From an uncultured Bacillota bacterium (GTDB lineage: Bacteria; Bacillota_I; Bacilli_A; Izemoplasmatales; UBA1188), in the NCBI GenBank assembly GCA_937907585.1, contig CALCVH010000171.1, positions 1-36,501 on the forward strand: 36,501 bases of DNA, given 5' to 3'. The position numbers were made by a program, and so were the translations under genes. Under the pieces are notes generated by a model. The model ran no database searches. It saw only the letters and a program-made list of their open reading frames with translations, and had not been told where the DNA came from. Below are positions 26,433 to 34,947 of this stretch, in pieces (position 1 is the stretch's first letter; each line of letters begins with the position of its first letter).

Positions 26433-27374
26433 ATGAATAAAAATATAAAGATATGCTTTATGGGTTCTCCATTATTTGGAAAAAATGTACTTAAAAAACT
26501 AATAGAAGAATTTAATGTAGTTTTAGTTGTTACTCAACCAGATTCTTATACTAAAGGTGGAAAAGTAGTAGTCGAACAACCAGTAAAGATATTGGCGAAA
26601 GAAAATAATATTCCAATCTTTCAACCATCTAATATAAAAACTGATTATGAAACTATAAAGAATTACGATTTTGATTTTATTATCACTGCCGCATATGGAC
26701 AGTTTATCCCTCAAGCAGTTTTAGATTTACCTAAAATAAAGATTCTAAATGTTCATGGATCGTTACTCCCAAAATATAGAGGGGGCGCCCCTATTCAAAG
26801 AGCGATAGAAAATGGTGATGAATATCTTGGAGTATCAATTATGGAAACAGTGCTTAAGATGGATGCGGGCGATATTTATCATCAATCATTGGTTAAGTTA
26901 GAAGAAGATGATAATCTTGATACAATGATGAATAAATTATCAATAATAGGCGCTATTGATGTTTCTGATGTTATAGAAAAATTATACGCTGACAAAGATT
27001 CTATTAAACCTATTCATCAGGATGAATCATTGGTTACATTCTCTAAAAACATTCTAAAGGAAGAAGAATATATAGATTTTAATAATCCCGCAATCAAGGT
27101 ATTTAACAAGATACGCTCCCTTAATTCTAACCCAGTTGCGAAATTAATGTTCAATGATAAAGTCTATAAAGTTTATACATCAAGAGTAATTATAGATAAT
27201 AGCGACTCGCTTCCAGGCACGATACTATCTAACAAGAAAGAATTGATAATCAAATGTTTAGATAACGCTATATCTATTATGTTAATTCAACCAGCTGGTA
27301 AGAACGTAATGGATATATCAAATTTCTTAAATGGTTATAGAAATAATTTTATTGTAGGAGAAATTATAAAGTAG
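26433..27374 (+). CDS. fmt: Methionyl-tRNA formyltransferase
   Basis: An enzyme of 313 residues that formylates initiator Met-tRNA with 10-formyltetrahydrofolate. The N-terminal formyltransferase domain shows FMGSPLFG near the start, VVTQPD, and the signature HGSLLPKYRGGAPIQ (about residues 107-121) with the catalytic Asn-x-His just before and within it. MDAGDIY follows. The C-terminal OB-fold domain covers roughly residues 205-313. AGGAGGT precedes the ATG at ideal spacing. It forms a two-gene unit with priA. Its functional partner def lies nearby on the opposite strand. Confidence 0.95.
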   Translation: MNKNIKICFMGSPLFGKNVLKKLIEEFNVVLVVTQPDSYTKGGKVVVEQPVKILAKENNIPIFQPSNIKTDYETIKNYDFDFIITAAYGQFIPQAVLDLPKIKILNVHGSLLPKYRGGAPIQRAIENGDEYLGVSIMETVLKMDAGDIYHQSLVKLEEDDNLDTMMNKLSIIGAIDVSDVIEKLYADKDSIKPIHQDESLVTFSKNILKEEEYIDFNNPAIKVFNKIRSLNSNPVAKLMFNDKVYKVYTSRVIIDNSDSLPGTILSNKKELIIKCLDNAISIMLIQPAGKNVMDISNFLNGYRNNFIVGEIIK

Positions 27375-27400
27375 AAGACGTAAAAATGCGTCTTCTTTTT
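27373..27400 (+). terminator. Rho-independent terminator of priA-fmt
   Basis: AGAAGACG (27373-27380) and CGTCTTCT (27389-27396) form a perfect 8-bp stem with an 8-base loop, followed by TTTT and a pyrimidine-rich stretch. The left arm overlaps the fmt stop codon. Confidence 0.85.
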
Positions 27401-27508
27401 CTTCATAAAACTATCAAATATAGTTTTAAATTAATTTATCGAAATACAAGATATAACGCTTTTATCTTTTTAATTATTGGTTTCTTTTTCGTTTAACTCG
27501 TTCTTTAT

Positions 27509-27531
27509 TTTTATCATACTATATGATAAAA
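27509..27531 (+). promoter_or_regulatory. Palindrome covering an extended -10 promoter
   Basis: TTTTATCATA and TATGATAAAA are perfect 10-base arms separated by CTA. The right arm contains TGATAAAAT (27524-27532), which fits an extended -10 box. The gene start follows at 27564. A repressor dimer bound here would block RNA polymerase, but no regulator is identified. Confidence 0.45.
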
Positions 27532-27563
27532 TGGTTTGTACTACGAGGAAGGAGGTGCATCTA

Positions 27564-29006
27564 ATGGATAAAGAAAAAAATATAGAAGATTTCTTTAAAT
27601 CTGAAGACAACTCCTATACCTTTAAAGGCAAAGAAAAAACTAAGAAACACTCTAAACCTAAAGAAAATGAAAATCATTATTATGACAAAGGAAGAAGAGA
27701 ATCAAAAATAGTTTCATTTTTTAAGAACTGGTTTGTGTTTGATTCTAACGTAGATTTACAGGATCCTACAAACGTTCTATATCGTAGGAACTTCTGTATC
27801 AGAAGCATCATCTTCTTAGCGAACATAATGTTCATTATCTTCTCTTTCGTTGGAATATCATCATCTAACTATATACTGACTATTGCTTTCTTTTTAGTTC
27901 AAACAGTCATGTCTCAAATGATTAATTATCTACTAAAAAGAAAGAAAGATGATTATAACCAACAGATGTTGATAATGTATCTACAATCTATGTTCGTGTT
28001 TGTCTTATCTGTATTCTTATATGTTAAGGTCTATTTAGGGTTTACACTTCTAGATGATAGAGTGCTCTCTAATCAGGAAGCGTCTATCGCTCAAGCATCT
28101 TACCTCTTAATCTTCTTCACATTCGTAATCATATCTTTATATCAAAGCACCAAGCTTTTAAGAAACATATTTGCGCCTTTACTAGTAATAATGATTATAT
28201 TGAACATCACCTTACTACATCCAGAACTTTTCTCTCATGCATATTCATTATCTAATTTCTGGAATTATTTAAAGGGAGATGGAAGACAAGTTCTAGTTGA
28301 TGTGATTCTTCGTTTATTTGTATTTCTAGTGTTCTATGTATCTTTATATGTTTCAGCTTCAATAAGCCAATATATGTTCATTCAAAGAACGAGTGAAGTA
28401 GAAAGAAGAATGAACGTTGAAGCGAACTTCAAAGACATAGTAGAAAGTGTATTTGAATCAGTTAGAGCGTATAACACAACTGATGATGCATTTGAACTAA
28501 GGTTATCGGTATCAAAGGTTGCGGCTGTTGTAAAAGTGATTGGTGAAGCGATGAACTATGATAATCAAACAATAAGTGAATTATCAAAGTTTGCGACCAT
28601 CCATAGTGAAAGAATGAAAGAACTATCAATGGATGGAATTGATGATATCAACTCTACGAACTTTGATTTCGTCTTAAAAAAGACTAAACTCGCTACCACA
28701 ATAATTAAAAGACTTCAAATATCTAAAAAGGCTGAAGATATAGTCTATAGATATTTTGAAGGTGTATTAGATGGAAACTTCTTAGATAAGACGTCTATCA
28801 ATTCTGAGGATTATGAATCTAACATTCTATTAATTTCAGAAATATATCATATTCTAAGAACTGATCAAACATTCAAAAAAGCTCTTAATCATCAAAGATC
28901 TATTGAGCTTATCCAAAAAGAGTTTTATAAGCTCTTTAACCAAAATTTGGTTACTAGATTTGTCAAGTATAGTTACGAAATTAGCGCTGCTTACGACAAG
29001 TCATAA
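27564..29006 (+). CDS. Membrane protein with degenerate HD-GYP-like cytoplasmic domain
   Basis: A 480-residue protein with a polar, Lys/Glu-rich N-terminus (1-70), about seven hydrophobic segments between residues 75 and 290, and a helical cytoplasmic domain (about 300-480). The latter follows the layout of HD-GYP phosphodiesterase domains. ATIHSERMK (His347) stands where HD-x-GK is expected, YRYFEGVLDG (397-404) where HHE-x-x-DG-x-GYP is expected, and ISEIYHILRTDQTFKKAL where the IADVYDAL region is expected. Most metal ligands are missing, so a sensory or structural role is more likely than catalysis. This reading is by eye. The longer reading frame begins at 27477, but AGGAGGT 7 bases before the ATG at 27564 fixes the start. 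metK follows after 21 bases. Confidence 0.7.
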   Translation: MDKEKNIEDFFKSEDNSYTFKGKEKTKKHSKPKENENHYYDKGRRESKIVSFFKNWFVFDSNVDLQDPTNVLYRRNFCIRSIIFLANIMFIIFSFVGISSSNYILTIAFFLVQTVMSQMINYLLKRKKDDYNQQMLIMYLQSMFVFVLSVFLYVKVYLGFTLLDDRVLSNQEASIAQASYLLIFFTFVIISLYQSTKLLRNIFAPLLVIMIILNITLLHPELFSHAYSLSNFWNYLKGDGRQVLVDVILRLFVFLVFYVSLYVSASISQYMFIQRTSEVERRMNVEANFKDIVESVFESVRAYNTTDDAFELRLSVSKVAAVVKVIGEAMNYDNQTISELSKFATIHSERMKELSMDGIDDINSTNFDFVLKKTKLATTIIKRLQISKKAEDIVYRYFEGVLDGNFLDKTSINSEDYESNILLISEIYHILRTDQTFKKALNHQRSIELIQKEFYKLFNQNLVTRFVKYSYEISAAYDKS

Positions 29007-29027
29007 AATATAAAAGGAAACAAAACA

Positions 29028-30176
29028 ATGAAATTTATTTTTACGAGCGAAGCGGTGACAGAAGGTCACCCAGACAAAGTTGCGGATAGAATCGCTGATT
29101 CAATCCTAGACGAACTATTAAGAAAAGACAAAGAATCTAGAGTCGCATGCGAAGTAGTAACTGCGAAAGATCTAGTCTTTATCTTTGGTGAAATCACAAC
29201 TACTGCGAAAGTAGATTATGAAAAAATCGCTAGAGATACTGTTAAAGAGATAGGTTATACAAAACCTGAATATGGTTTTTCGTATGACACTATGGAAGTT
29301 AAGATTGCGCTTAATACCCAATCTCCTGATATCGCACTTGGTGTTGATAAAAAGGAAAACAAGGAGTTAGGTGCTGGAGACCAAGGAATCATGTTTGGCT
29401 ACGCATCAAATGAAACTGTAGAGTATATGCCTCTTGGTTCTTATTTAGCACAAAACTTAGCTAAAAGATTAACTTACGTTAGAAAAAATGGAATAATAGG
29501 TTATTTAAGACCAGATGGAAAAACTCAAGTATCTATTGAGTATATCGATAATAAACCTGTTAGAGTTAAAACTGTATTAATATCTTCTCAACACGACCCT
29601 AATATCGATATTGATACAATCAAAAAAGATATAACTAACGAAGTTATTCTAAAAGTTATTCCAGCTGAATATATCGATAAGGATACTGAGATACTAATTA
29701 ATCCAACTGGAAGATTCGTTATAGGTGGACCTGCGGGTGATACTGGACTTACAGGTAGAAAAATCATCGTAGATACATATAATGGATATTCTCGTCATGG
29801 AGGAGGCGCATTTAGCGGTAAAGACTCAACTAAAGTGGATAGATCCGCAGGATATATGTTAAGATATGCGGCTAAAAATATAGTTGCGGCTGGCTTATGC
29901 GATAAGGTAGAACTTCAAGCTTCATACGCTATCGGTGTATCTCATCCAATATCTATTTACGCTAACAGCTTTAATACAGGCAAAGTATCTGATGAAATGT
30001 TGGTTAAAATAGTTGAGAATAATTTTGATTTAACACCTGGTGGAATAATTGAAGAATTATCTTTAAGAGAACCAATCTTCAAAGAGACTAGCTGTTATGG
30101 TCACTTTGGAAGAAATGAAAAAGCCTTTCCTTGGGAAAGACTTGATAAGGTAGAAACACTCAAAAAATATCTATAA
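29028..30176 (+). CDS. metK: S-adenosylmethionine synthetase
   Basis: A 382-residue enzyme making S-adenosylmethionine from ATP and methionine. Signatures seen are EGHPDKVADRIADSILD at the N-terminus, GAGDQGIMFGYA near residue 117, the glycine-rich GGPAGDTGLTGRKIIVDTY near residue 234, and GGGAFSGKDSTKVDRS. Length is normal for the family. AAAGGA lies upstream of the ATG. Only 21 bases separate it from the preceding membrane-protein gene, so there is no room for a SAM riboswitch. Its last codon and stop overlap the end of the convergent yidD gene by 6 bases. Confidence 0.97.
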   Translation: MKFIFTSEAVTEGHPDKVADRIADSILDELLRKDKESRVACEVVTAKDLVFIFGEITTTAKVDYEKIARDTVKEIGYTKPEYGFSYDTMEVKIALNTQSPDIALGVDKKENKELGAGDQGIMFGYASNETVEYMPLGSYLAQNLAKRLTYVRKNGIIGYLRPDGKTQVSIEYIDNKPVRVKTVLISSQHDPNIDIDTIKKDITNEVILKVIPAEYIDKDTEILINPTGRFVIGGPAGDTGLTGRKIIVDTYNGYSRHGGGAFSGKDSTKVDRSAGYMLRYAAKNIVAAGLCDKVELQASYAIGVSHPISIYANSFNTGKVSDEMLVKIVENNFDLTPGGIIEELSLREPIFKETSCYGHFGRNEKAFPWERLDKVETLKKYL

Positions 30177-30410
30177 CCATTTTTTAAGTTTTTTATCTTT
30201 AAATTTAGGAATAGGATCATATCCACCTTTAGATAGTGGGTTGCATCTTAAAATTCTAAAAACCATAAGAAATGTAGCGTAAAAGAAATTGTAGTTTTTA
30301 TACGCGTCTATAGCGTATTCACTACAAGTAGGAGAAAACCTACAAGTTTTCCTTGTATGTTTAGTACCATCTTGATATTTTCTTATGAGCTTTATCATTA
30401 AACGATTCAT
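30171..30410 (-). CDS. yidD: Membrane protein insertion efficiency factor YidD
   Basis: A small 79-residue protein of the YidD family, which associates with the inner membrane and helps YidC-dependent insertion. Family residues visible are TCRFSPTCSEYAIDAY (three-residue-spaced Cys pair), the amphipathic segment before it, and RCNPLSKGGYDPIP. Length is typical. It is usually next to rnpA and yidC, so its position convergent with metK is atypical. The end overlaps the metK coding region by 6 bases. The ribosome site is weak. Confidence 0.93.
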   Translation of the reverse strand: MNRLMIKLIRKYQDGTKHTRKTCRFSPTCSEYAIDAYKNYNFFYATFLMVFRILRCNPLSKGGYDPIPKFKDKKLKKWL

Positions 30411-30413
30411 AAC

Positions 30414-30432
30414 TTATTCTAACATAGAATAA
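30414..30432. promoter_or_regulatory. Palindrome in a divergent promoter region
   Basis: TTATTCTA and TAGAATAA are perfect 8-base arms around ACA, in the 54-bp gap between yidD (-) and the hydrolase gene (+). Each strand reads TAGAAT, a passable -10 box, so two opposed promoters could share this site, or it may be an operator. Confidence 0.4.
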
Positions 30433-30464
30433 TCTAAATTATAAACAGGAGGACGATTAAATTT

Positions 30465-31409
30465 ATGCTTTGGTTAATTATCTCACTTGTATTAGTAGGT
30501 CTAATAATTATCTGGCTAGGTGTTTCATTCTTGATTGGTTATTTAATCTGGAGAAAAGCTATACCAACAGAAGACCCTTCGACATATCAAAATCAACCAT
30601 CAGAAGATCCGATTGAAAATGAATTCTCTATGTTCATTCAAAAGGAACAAAAAGCTTTAGAAAAGATTCCTATGGAAGAAGTATGGATTAAATCATTTGA
30701 TGGATTAAATCTTCACGCTTACTATAGAGAAGCTGACTCTAAAACAACAAAAACAATAATAAGCGTTCATGGATGGCATGGTAGCGCTCTATCAACTGCG
30801 CCACAGTTTTCACACTGGCTTGTGAACTTCAACTATAATATTCTATTCATAGATTTAAGAAGCTATGGAAAGAGCCAAGGAAAATATACTGGCTATGGAG
30901 CGCTTGATTCTAAAGATTTACTCAAATGGATAAACTATATAGTTGAAAGACTAGATGGGGAAGCAGAAATAGCTCTATTTGGAATATCTATGGGCGGAAA
31001 CACTGTAGGTTCAGTTGCGGATAAGGTTCCAATTCAAGTTAAATGTATTATCGATGATTGTGGATTTATTTCTCCTTGGGAAGAATTCAAGCATCTACTC
31101 TTAACTAAAATTCATATGCCGGTTTATTTCTTATATTTTTCAAATATAATCAATAGATTGATTGCGAAATATGATTTTAAGGAAAACAACACTTTAGAAA
31201 CATTTAAAAGATCTAGAGTTCCAGTACTATTTATCCATGGAACAAAAGATGATTTCGTTCCTACAGCTCATTCGACTGCGAACCATGAAGCTTGTACAAG
31301 CGAAAAGGAAATCCATCTATTTGAAAGAGTTCCACACGCAAGAAGCTATTTTGAAAATCAAGAGGAGTATAGGAAAATAGTTCTTAACTTCCTAGCGAAA
31401 CATCTATAA
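30465..31409 (+). CDS. Membrane-tethered alpha/beta hydrolase
   Basis: A 314-residue protein with one N-terminal transmembrane helix (residues 2-30) and an alpha/beta-hydrolase domain of the peptidase S9 / BAAT-like type. SVHGWHGS marks the oxyanion-loop region. GISMGG carries the nucleophile Ser175, GTKDDFVPT carries the acid Asp262 or Asp263, and PHARSY carries the base His291. The triad is complete, so it should be an active esterase, amidase or thioesterase of unknown substrate, probably facing the cytoplasm or the outer face close to the membrane. AGGAGG lies 12 bases before the ATG. It overlaps the next gene by one base (TAATG) and appears co-transcribed with ytxK and ackA. Confidence 0.87.
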   Translation: MLWLIISLVLVGLIIIWLGVSFLIGYLIWRKAIPTEDPSTYQNQPSEDPIENEFSMFIQKEQKALEKIPMEEVWIKSFDGLNLHAYYREADSKTTKTIISVHGWHGSALSTAPQFSHWLVNFNYNILFIDLRSYGKSQGKYTGYGALDSKDLLKWINYIVERLDGEAEIALFGISMGGNTVGSVADKVPIQVKCIIDDCGFISPWEEFKHLLLTKIHMPVYFLYFSNIINRLIAKYDFKENNTLETFKRSRVPVLFIHGTKDDFVPTAHSTANHEACTSEKEIHLFERVPHARSYFENQEEYRKIVLNFLAKHL

Positions 31410-32326
31410 TGTCAAACAATACAATTTTAAAAGATGCGATGAACGAATTAACTGACAACATATCAAGAATATTTAACGTATCTCTTGATAAAGCCTTCAT
31501 CGCCGCAACTTACATCTTAACTTTAGAAGAGATTCCATTCTTTAAAAATGTGAGTGAAGAGGATAATAAAATAATAGAAAACTGTTATGAGAAGTTTAAA
31601 TCCGTTACATATACAGGTAGTGAGATTAGAAGAGCTTTTTCAGAATCTTATTTGATGAGCTTAAGAGATATTGAAAACTATACTGTAAATGTCACTTTAG
31701 AATTACCTTTAATCTATTTGGTTGCGATATCTGACTTATTAGCTTCATATATGAACTTTAGTGACGTAAACGTCCTAAACGCAAGTGGAAATAATGGTAA
31801 TTTAGCTTTAGCGTTATATTTATCAGAACACATCAATAAAACAAATCTATATGTAACAGTGAATAGCGACGATGAATATAGCGTTTCAAATAACTTAAAA
31901 ACTTTAGCTCATGCTGATTATTTTATAGATAAAAACGCTCCAGCTTTATCATATAGATGTGATTTAATAGTTTCTGATCCATTCTTAAGAACTGCTGAAG
32001 ATATATTAATCTTCTTTGAAGAAAACCTTGAATACTTAAACAATAATGGATTCTTTGTATCAGTTCTTCCAACTCAATTCGTCAGAAGCAGAATCTTTAG
32101 TGATATGTTAGTAGATCATTCTTTAGTATTGATTGGACTTGTTGAATATCCAAGCGATCTACTTGAAGGGCTTATCTCTTCAAGCATAGTGATATTAGAA
32201 AAGAAAGTAGGAACCAATAAAGAATTCTTTACTGCGGTAATGCCGAGCGTATCTAATATCGATCAAAATATCAATGTTATTAATGAAATTAAAAAATATA
32301 TAAAGGAATATTTAGAAGGTAACTAA
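31409..32326 (+). CDS. YtxK-like class I SAM methyltransferase
   Basis: A 305-residue protein resembling YtxK, an N6-adenine-methylase-like protein encoded next to ackA in Bacillus. An N-terminal helical region (1-110) precedes a Rossmann-type methyltransferase fold. The motif I region reads VLNASGNNGNLAL (residues 122-134) and the position of the catalytic NPPY-type loop reads IVSDPFL (Asp190, Pro191). The usual aromatic residue of that loop is replaced, so DNA methylation is uncertain. No ribosome site is seen; the start overlaps the hydrolase stop as TAATG, implying translational coupling. ackA begins 2 bases after its stop, matching the Bacillus gene order. Confidence 0.75.
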   Translation: MSNNTILKDAMNELTDNISRIFNVSLDKAFIAATYILTLEEIPFFKNVSEEDNKIIENCYEKFKSVTYTGSEIRRAFSESYLMSLRDIENYTVNVTLELPLIYLVAISDLLASYMNFSDVNVLNASGNNGNLALALYLSEHINKTNLYVTVNSDDEYSVSNNLKTLAHADYFIDKNAPALSYRCDLIVSDPFLRTAEDILIFFEENLEYLNNNGFFVSVLPTQFVRSRIFSDMLVDHSLVLIGLVEYPSDLLEGLISSSIVILEKKVGTNKEFFTAVMPSVSNIDQNINVINEIKKYIKEYLEGN

Positions 32327-32328
32327 TT

Positions 32329-33519
32329 ATGAAAATTATGTCAATTAACTGCGGATCATCTAGTTTAAAATTTAAACTATTTGAAATGCCTCAAGAAGAA
32401 GTCATTACTGAAGGACAATTCGAAAGAATTGGATTTAAGGAAATGGGAATCTACAAAATTAAATTCAATGGAACTAAAGATGAAATGAGCCTTGAACTTC
32501 CAGATCATTCTGTAGCCGCAAAACATTTATTAAAAGATTTAATCGATCGTAAAATTATCGGTTCACTTGATGAGATTAAAGGTGTTGGACACAGAATTGT
32601 CCAAGGTGGTAAATACTTTAGTGGTTCTTGTTTAGTAAATGAATGGGTAAAAGAAAGAATCACTGAATTAATCGATTTAGCTCCACTTCATAATGGACCA
32701 CATATCATAGGCATTAAGGCTTTTGAAGAAGCGCTTCCTAACGTTAAACAAACTGTAGTATTTGATACAGCTTTCCATCAATCAATGGACCCTGAATCAT
32801 TCATGTACGCTGTTCCATATGAATGGTATGAAAAATATGGAATTAGAAAATATGGCGCACATGGAACTAGCCATCAATATGTATCACAAGAATATGCAAG
32901 ATTAACTAATAAAGATATCAAAAATCTAAAGATTGTTACTTGTCATATTGGTAATGGCGCATCACTTTGCGCTATTGAAGGCGGAAAATGTAAAGATACA
33001 TCTATGGGTTTAACTCCACTTGAAGGTATTCCAATGGGAACACGTAGTGGTAATATCGATCCAACTGTTGTTTCATACATCTGTCAGAAAGAAAATAAAG
33101 ACGCTTGGACAGTTGTTCAAGAATTAAATAAGAAATCTGGTTACCTTGGTGTATCTGGTGTATCTAATGACGCAAGAGATTTGGAGGCTGCTTATAATAA
33201 TGGTAATGAAAGAGCGAAACTCGCTCTCCATATGCAAGAAAAGAGAATCGCAGATTATATCGGTTCATACTATGTATTAATGAAAGGTATTGATGCGATT
33301 GTATTCACAGCTGGTATCGGTGAAAACAGTGCTTCTATGAGAAGAAGAGTCCTTGAAAGATTAGATATTCTAGGAGTTAAATTAGATGAAGCTAAGAATA
33401 AAGAAAGAGGAGATTCAAGAAGAATCTCAACTAGCGACTCTAAGGTTGATGTATGGGTTATCCCTACAAATGAAGAGTTAGTTATCGCTAGAGATACTAT
33501 GAAATTAATAACTGAATAA
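32329..33519 (+). CDS. ackA: Acetate kinase
   Basis: A 396-residue enzyme interconverting acetyl phosphate plus ADP with acetate plus ATP, the last step of acetate fermentation. Family signatures are intact: NCGSSSLKFKLF at the N-terminus, VFDTAFHQSM near residue 145, HGTSHQYV with the catalytic His region, HIGNGASLCA near residue 205, and GIPMGTRSGNIDP with the catalytic Arg and Asp. GIGENSASMRRR lies near residue 330. Length is standard. AAGGT lies upstream within the end of the ytxK-like gene, so the two are coupled. It indicates ATP production by acetate fermentation, which fits a sugar-fermenting organism. Confidence 0.97.
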   Translation: MKIMSINCGSSSLKFKLFEMPQEEVITEGQFERIGFKEMGIYKIKFNGTKDEMSLELPDHSVAAKHLLKDLIDRKIIGSLDEIKGVGHRIVQGGKYFSGSCLVNEWVKERITELIDLAPLHNGPHIIGIKAFEEALPNVKQTVVFDTAFHQSMDPESFMYAVPYEWYEKYGIRKYGAHGTSHQYVSQEYARLTNKDIKNLKIVTCHIGNGASLCAIEGGKCKDTSMGLTPLEGIPMGTRSGNIDPTVVSYICQKENKDAWTVVQELNKKSGYLGVSGVSNDARDLEAAYNNGNERAKLALHMQEKRIADYIGSYYVLMKGIDAIVFTAGIGENSASMRRRVLERLDILGVKLDEAKNKERGDSRRISTSDSKVDVWVIPTNEELVIARDTMKLITE

Positions 33520-33588
33520 AATTTTTAAAAAATTTTTTCTAAAAAAATGACCTTTCCGAGTATGTATTATATGGAGGGTTATTTTTTT

Positions 33589-34914
33589 ATGAAGAACAAA
33601 TTGATTTTAATTGTATTTTTATTCACATTATTATTCTCTCTAGGCTTCATTAATGTAAAAGCCGAAACCGAAGAGTGGAAAACATTTGAAACATCTTCAG
33701 GCGAAAAAATGTTGTTTGAAACATATAATGGCGATACTGTTGATTTTCAAAAGAAAATAGGCTACTACGATTATAGAGTAGTCTTAGGCGATAAAAAGCT
33801 TATGAGAATAGATTTCTCAGGGAAAAGAATAAGTTTCATTAGATTCTTAGAATCAACATCTTATTATTTTCTATATGGTTCAATATATAATGATTATGAA
33901 AACAATAGTAAAGAAACAATTCCTTATATTGTAAGAATAGATAAGAACTTTAATTCTATATATTATTACTATGATAAGAACGATGATGTTTCAGGAATGG
34001 CTCATATCCAAAACCTATTTGAATTTGGCGCAAACAATATTGTTTCATTAGAGTTCGTAAATGGTAGTTATGTATTTCCTCAGTACTATGGACTATATAG
34101 ATTGGTTCAATATGATGAAGATTTAAATATTCTATCTAGCTTAGATGTAGGTGAAAATGAAACATATCCAAGCATTGCTTACGATAGACTTGATTATATG
34201 TATCCTGATGGCTTGCACGTATATTTCGATAAAGATTTTAATCTAGTAGGAAAATATGAATCTTTTTCTGTAAGTGGTTATTATGAACTTATGACATCAT
34301 GTAAAGTGAATGGAACCTACTATCTAGTAGGAACAGTCTTTAATGAACCTGGTATATATGAACTAGATGATGGTAAACATGATAAAATAAGCGTCACTAT
34401 TACAGCGAGCGTATCTTTAACTGGTCAATCTATTGGAAACGCATATAAAGATTATGTTGAATATAAAGTTACAGGAGGAAATGTAACTATTAATAATGAA
34501 CCAGCATATCTAAATGGTACAGTTTCAAAACCAGGTAAATACACTATTAAAGTGACAGGATTAAATGGATATGCTAATGAAACGAACTTTATAATATCAC
34601 CTGAACTATATACAGAAATAGAAAATGGTGGAACTTTATCTATTGGTGACCAATTAGAATTTTCAGGCGTCGCTAAACTTAATGGTACAATAGTATCTAG
34701 TGGATACGTTTTAAAAGAACCAGGAAGTTATATCTTAGATTTATGCGCTGATGATGTGGTTATAGAAGAAATAAGGTTTACTGTCCCTGAAGTCTTTGTG
34801 ACAAAAGAATCAAAAACAAGAATTTATATAATTATGTCTATAGTGATAGTGTTACTAGCTGGTTCTTTAACTGCGTATTTAATAATAGGAAAGAAAAAGA
34901 AGAAAAAGATATAA
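33589..34914 (+). CDS. Secreted membrane-anchored protein of unknown function
   Basis: A 441-residue exported protein whose family I do not recognise. The signal peptide (MKNKLILIVFLF...) ends at VKA before ETEEW, near residue 25. The middle (about 30-280) is beta-rich with repeated Tyr/Asp segments and may form a propeller-like fold. Residues 285-400 look like two Ig-like beta domains, with GKYTIKV and GSYILDL segments. A transmembrane helix at the C-terminus is followed by a run of lysines, and there is no LPXTG or GC motif. The reading frame opens at 33547, but GGAGGG 10 bases before the ATG at 33589 and the signal peptide fix the start there. An A/T-tract region separates it from ackA. 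Confidence 0.75.
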   Translation: MKNKLILIVFLFTLLFSLGFINVKAETEEWKTFETSSGEKMLFETYNGDTVDFQKKIGYYDYRVVLGDKKLMRIDFSGKRISFIRFLESTSYYFLYGSIYNDYENNSKETIPYIVRIDKNFNSIYYYYDKNDDVSGMAHIQNLFEFGANNIVSLEFVNGSYVFPQYYGLYRLVQYDEDLNILSSLDVGENETYPSIAYDRLDYMYPDGLHVYFDKDFNLVGKYESFSVSGYYELMTSCKVNGTYYLVGTVFNEPGIYELDDGKHDKISVTITASVSLTGQSIGNAYKDYVEYKVTGGNVTINNEPAYLNGTVSKPGKYTIKVTGLNGYANETNFIISPELYTEIENGGTLSIGDQLEFSGVAKLNGTIVSSGYVLKEPGSYILDLCADDVVIEEIRFTVPEVFVTKESKTRIYIIMSIVIVLLAGSLTAYLIIGKKKKKKI

Positions 34915-34918
34915 AAAG

Positions 34919-34947
34919 AGGAGGCTTCAATGCCTCCTAATTTTATT
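34919..34947. terminator. Bidirectional terminator
   Basis: AGGAGGC (34919-34925) and GCCTCCT (34932-34938) form a perfect 7-bp stem with a 6-base loop. A T-rich tract follows on the plus strand, and on the minus strand CTTTTTAT follows. It serves the convergent ends of the membrane protein and ECF S-component genes. Confidence 0.8.

Noticed and set aside
27477..27563. N-terminal extension of the HD-GYP-like membrane protein
   Set aside because: Lies before a strong AGGAGGT site and overlaps the promoter palindrome; the ATG at 27564 is a far better start.
29007..29027. SAM riboswitch before metK
   Set aside because: Only 21 bases lie between the genes, far too short for any known SAM riboswitch.
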